64,000 nt of DNA. Origin: JAHIVB01 sp964574705 (GTDB taxonomy: Bacteria > Bacillota_I > Bacilli_A > Izemoplasmatales > Hujiaoplasmataceae). The position numbers and the translations under genes were made by a program. This document shows, piece by piece, positions 62,106-64,000 of the stretch (its first letter is position 1; each line of letters starts with the position of its first letter). Location: the NCBI GenBank assembly GCA_964574705.1, contig CAZNOO010000003.1, forward strand, positions 1 through 64,000, written 5' to 3'. The notes beneath the pieces are model-generated. The model did not search any database. It was not told the origin of the DNA and worked only from the letters and a program-made list of their open reading frames with translations.

Positions 62106-63451
62106 GACGCAAGCTTAACGATACATTCAGCGTAGATTGCAGCCGCTAGAATCATATCGTCTATGATCAGATACTCGTTTGCTTGATGAGCCAGGTCTTC
62201 CCTTCCAGGCAAGTTTGGACCAAATGCAACCGCCTTTTTCAAAGTCCTAGCATAAGTTCCTCCACCGATTGTTAGCAATGGAGTTTCATAGTCATTCGTA
62301 TATTTTTGATAAGTAGAATAAAGTGTTTGAACTAATGGATCCTCTGGAGAAACATAATGAGGTGGGCTATTATGAAGCCCTTTGTAAATCAACCCATATT
62401 CTTTTGCGATTCGAGTAACTTTGGATGCATTATCTTCAAACGGATATCCCTTAGGATAACGGATGTTGGAGCCGATTTTGATATGATTGTTTTGATAGGA
62501 AATAATTGCCAAATTAATAGTCAAATCCTTCATTTCTTCATCATAAAAATCAATTCCAAGTTTTTTCCCGGCAGTGTCAAACATAAAATAGTCATGAATG
62601 ATTTCCAAAAATTTGGCTTTGGTTACCGTTCTCAAAAATTCAGTCATCAAAAAGATTGCATTGACCCCAAGATGTGGCCAAGCAGCATGCGCGTTTTTAC
62701 CGAATACCGTATATTTGTTTCCTTCCACGATACCCTTGACGCTTTTCCTTTCAAGATAATTCGTGAATTCTTCCATGACATCTTTTTTCAAAACTGCGAC
62801 GCATTGATCTGGAACGACATTATATCTTTCTCCAGCCTCGATGGATTCAATCAAGTCATTTTCTTCATTTCCAACCAAATCAAAACTATAAATGCCTTTT
62901 TCACCGTAGATCAATGGGAATTCAGCATCGGGTGCAAATCCGATATCAGGCATTTGTTGTTTTTGAAGGTAACGGATGATTCCTCTCATACCGGACTCTT
63001 CATCGCAACCAAGGATTAACCGAACTTTTTTGTTCAATTTGATTTTTTGATCTTGCACCATTCTCATGGCAATATACGCTGCCATCGTAGGTCCCTTGTC
63101 GTCCATGGATCCTCTGGCATATATTTTCCCGTCAATGATGGTAGCACTAAAAGGAGGATTCGTCCAGAACCCACCGGTTGGAACGACATCTAGATGTCCT
63201 AAAATCCCTAGGACCTCTTCTCCTTCGCCCATTTCTATATGACCCGCATAATGATCAACGTCTAGAGTTAAAAACCCGTCTGTCTTTGCTGTCTCGAGTA
63301 GAAAATCTAAAGCACGTCGGATGTTTTCTCCAAATGGGGCTTCTAAATTTGATTCATCATATCGGTCTAAAACGGTTGGAATTTGAAGCAATTTCACCGT
63401 TTTTTCTATGTATTCTTTTTGATATTGTTTTGCTAGTTTTAACCAGTCCAT
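62102..63451 (-). CDS. pepV: M20-family dipeptidase (PepV-like)
   Basis: A zinc dipeptidase that cuts peptides from uptake. The first metal site is ILGHLDVVP, the bridging Asp is in ARGSMDDKGP and the catalytic Glu in DEESG; ending GGTYARTLKKAVAFGPNLPG with AHQANEYL supplies the last His ligands. 449 aa is typical of PepV. The ATG at 63451 follows GAGGAG. Peptide use fits a fermentative lifestyle. Confidence 0.93.
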   Translation of the reverse strand: MDWLKLAKQYQKEYIEKTVKLLQIPTVLDRYDESNLEAPFGENIRRALDFLLETAKTDGFLTLDVDHYAGHIEMGEGEEVLGILGHLDVVPTGGFWTNPPFSATIIDGKIYARGSMDDKGPTMAAYIAMRMVQDQKIKLNKKVRLILGCDEESGMRGIIRYLQKQQMPDIGFAPDAEFPLIYGEKGIYSFDLVGNEENDLIESIEAGERYNVVPDQCVAVLKKDVMEEFTNYLERKSVKGIVEGNKYTVFGKNAHAAWPHLGVNAIFLMTEFLRTVTKAKFLEIIHDYFMFDTAGKKLGIDFYDEEMKDLTINLAIISYQNNHIKIGSNIRYPKGYPFEDNASKVTRIAKEYGLIYKGLHNSPPHYVSPEDPLVQTLYSTYQKYTNDYETPLLTIGGGTYARTLKKAVAFGPNLPGREDLAHQANEYLIIDDMILAAAIYAECIVKLAS

Positions 63452-63476
63452 GATTCACACTCCTCATCTAATATTA

Positions 63477-63504
63477 ATTGTATCACAAGTGCTTCAATTT
63501 TCAA
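63477..63504 (-). promoter_or_regulatory. Promoter of the pepV-trmB-M42 operon
   Basis: On the minus strand TTGAAA (complement of 63499-63504), 16 bases, TGA-TACAAT (-10 complement of 63477-63482). Confidence 0.7.
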
Positions 63505-63530
63505 ATAAAAGCGATATTATCAATGTCTTA

Positions 63531-63573
63531 AATCTCTTTATGAGATTGACTTTTAGCCAAAAGAAAGTATAAT
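63531..63573 (+). promoter_or_regulatory. Promoter with overlapping palindrome before the P-type ATPase
   Basis: TTGACT (63546-63551), 16 bases, TATAAT (63568-63573). AATCTC-TTTAT-GAGATT (63531-63547) is a perfect palindrome that overlaps the -35 and could be the site of a metal-sensing repressor. Confidence 0.7.
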
Positions 63574-63631
63574 GAAGAAAGAAGCAATCGCAAAGAATTG
63601 GTGCAGAAAACAAACTGTTTGAGGTATTAGG

Positions 63632-64000
63632 ATGATCCGTAAAATAATAATGAAAAACTTAACTTGTTCTAACTGTATTGCCAAAGTGGAAAGACGCACT
63701 TCTAGGCTAGAATATGTCAATAGTGCAAGTTTTAATTATAGCAACCAAATTCTCTTAGTCGATTTCAAAGACGACTATGATGAGATATATGCCCTTAAAG
63801 AGATTAAAGAAATTGTTGATTTACTTGAAGACAATATCATCACTCATTATTATGAAGATAAAGTCGAAGTCAAAAAGCCAAACTTTTTAAAGGATTATAT
63901 TTTCGTCCTCATTGGAATGGTTATCATCCTCAGCACTTTCTCTATTCATAGAATTTTTCCGTTCATCAATCCTATTTTTGGTACTAGTTATGTTGGATTG
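63632..64000 (+). CDS. Heavy-metal P-type ATPase, N-terminal part
   Basis: The first 123 codons of a gene cut by the window end. The opening MIRKIIMKNLTCSNCIAKVE is an HMA metal-binding domain with a C-x2-C pair (CSNC), and a hydrophobic segment follows from about residue 90 (DYIFVLIGMVIILSTF). This is the layout of Cd/Zn/Cu-exporting ATPases (CadA/ZntA/CopA type); the metal cannot be told without the rest. A GAGG site precedes the ATG. Confidence 0.82.
   Translation, partial: MIRKIIMKNLTCSNCIAKVERRTSRLEYVNSASFNYSNQILLVDFKDDYDEIYALKEIKEIVDLLEDNIITHYYEDKVEVKKPNFLKDYIFVLIGMVIILSTFSIHRIFPFINPIFGTSYVGL

Noticed and set aside
62357..63019. 220-aa plus-strand frame antisense to pepV
   Set aside because: pepV is intact on the other strand with all its motifs; the antisense frame has a low-complexity, Phe-rich composition typical of shadows.
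1..64000. Mycoplasma-type code with TGA read as Trp
   Set aside because: TGA ends several well-defined genes (for example trmB, with an ATGA overlap to the next start), and Trp positions use TGG.

Overview
The window looks like a chromosomal segment of a low-G+C, obligately anaerobic bacterium near the Bacillota/Mycoplasmatota (Mollicutes) boundary, using the standard code (TGG for Trp, TGA as stop). Lineage markers are PolC with an internal proofreading domain, the DnaB/DnaD/DnaI primosome, RqcH, two T-box-controlled tRNA synthetase units and Bacillus-like gene order (gmk-rpoZ; rlmN ... rsgA-rpe-thiN; rpmB/fakA-recG-plsX-rnc; polA-mutM-coaE-dnaB-dnaI-thrS). An NADH-linked [FeFe] hydrogenase operon and rubrerythrin point to fermentative anaerobic life. 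rsmH stands outside any division/cell-wall cluster and no peptidoglycan gene is seen, so a wall-less Izemoplasma/Haloplasma-like organism is my best guess, not a proof.

Region 1-11.6 kb is an accessory defence island. It holds a sigma-70-region-4-like regulator, an unrecognised 575-aa protein with its own operator-like leader, a zinc-ribbon acidic protein, a HEPN-like protein split by a frameshift at a run of seven A, a GIY-YIG/DUF4357 protein, a possible PD-(D/E)XK protein and a complete type I restriction-modification system (hsdM-hsdS-hsdR). Between hsdM and the tRNA genes lies an exactly 20-bp-periodic array of four GTAATCGTGTA motifs; a near-identical motif sits just downstream of the promoter of the 575-aa gene at the other side of the island.

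Region 11.65-33.6 kb is core genome. It has two identical tRNA-Gly(UCC) genes, rsmH, rpmF-yceD, a PIG-L deacetylase, an Mrp-type ATPase lacking the usual CxxC, a HTH/TPR-like regulator, and the plsX-rnc-dnaD-nth, fakA-recG and rsgA-rpe-thiN groups. It also has a tandem pair of HtrA-like lipoproteins, rubrerythrin, phosphofructokinase, rlmN and an ABC exporter. FapR, expected between recG and plsX, is missing, but a FabT-box-like palindrome lies before fakA.

Region 33.6-64 kb is core genome again. It has T-box-pheST, a Bax-inhibitor-like membrane protein, polC, gmk-rpoZ, rqcH and the four-gene hydrogenase operon behind a ~280-nt structured leader. Next come T-box-thrS, the coaE-x-dnaB-dnaI replication cluster, polA-mutM and a pantothenate pair (ECF S component plus type III kinase). 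Last are two peptidases flanking trmB, and the start of a heavy-metal P-type ATPase that runs off the end. Almost everything after 11.6 kb is on the minus strand; the plus-strand exceptions are mrp, rpmB, rqcH and the P-type ATPase.
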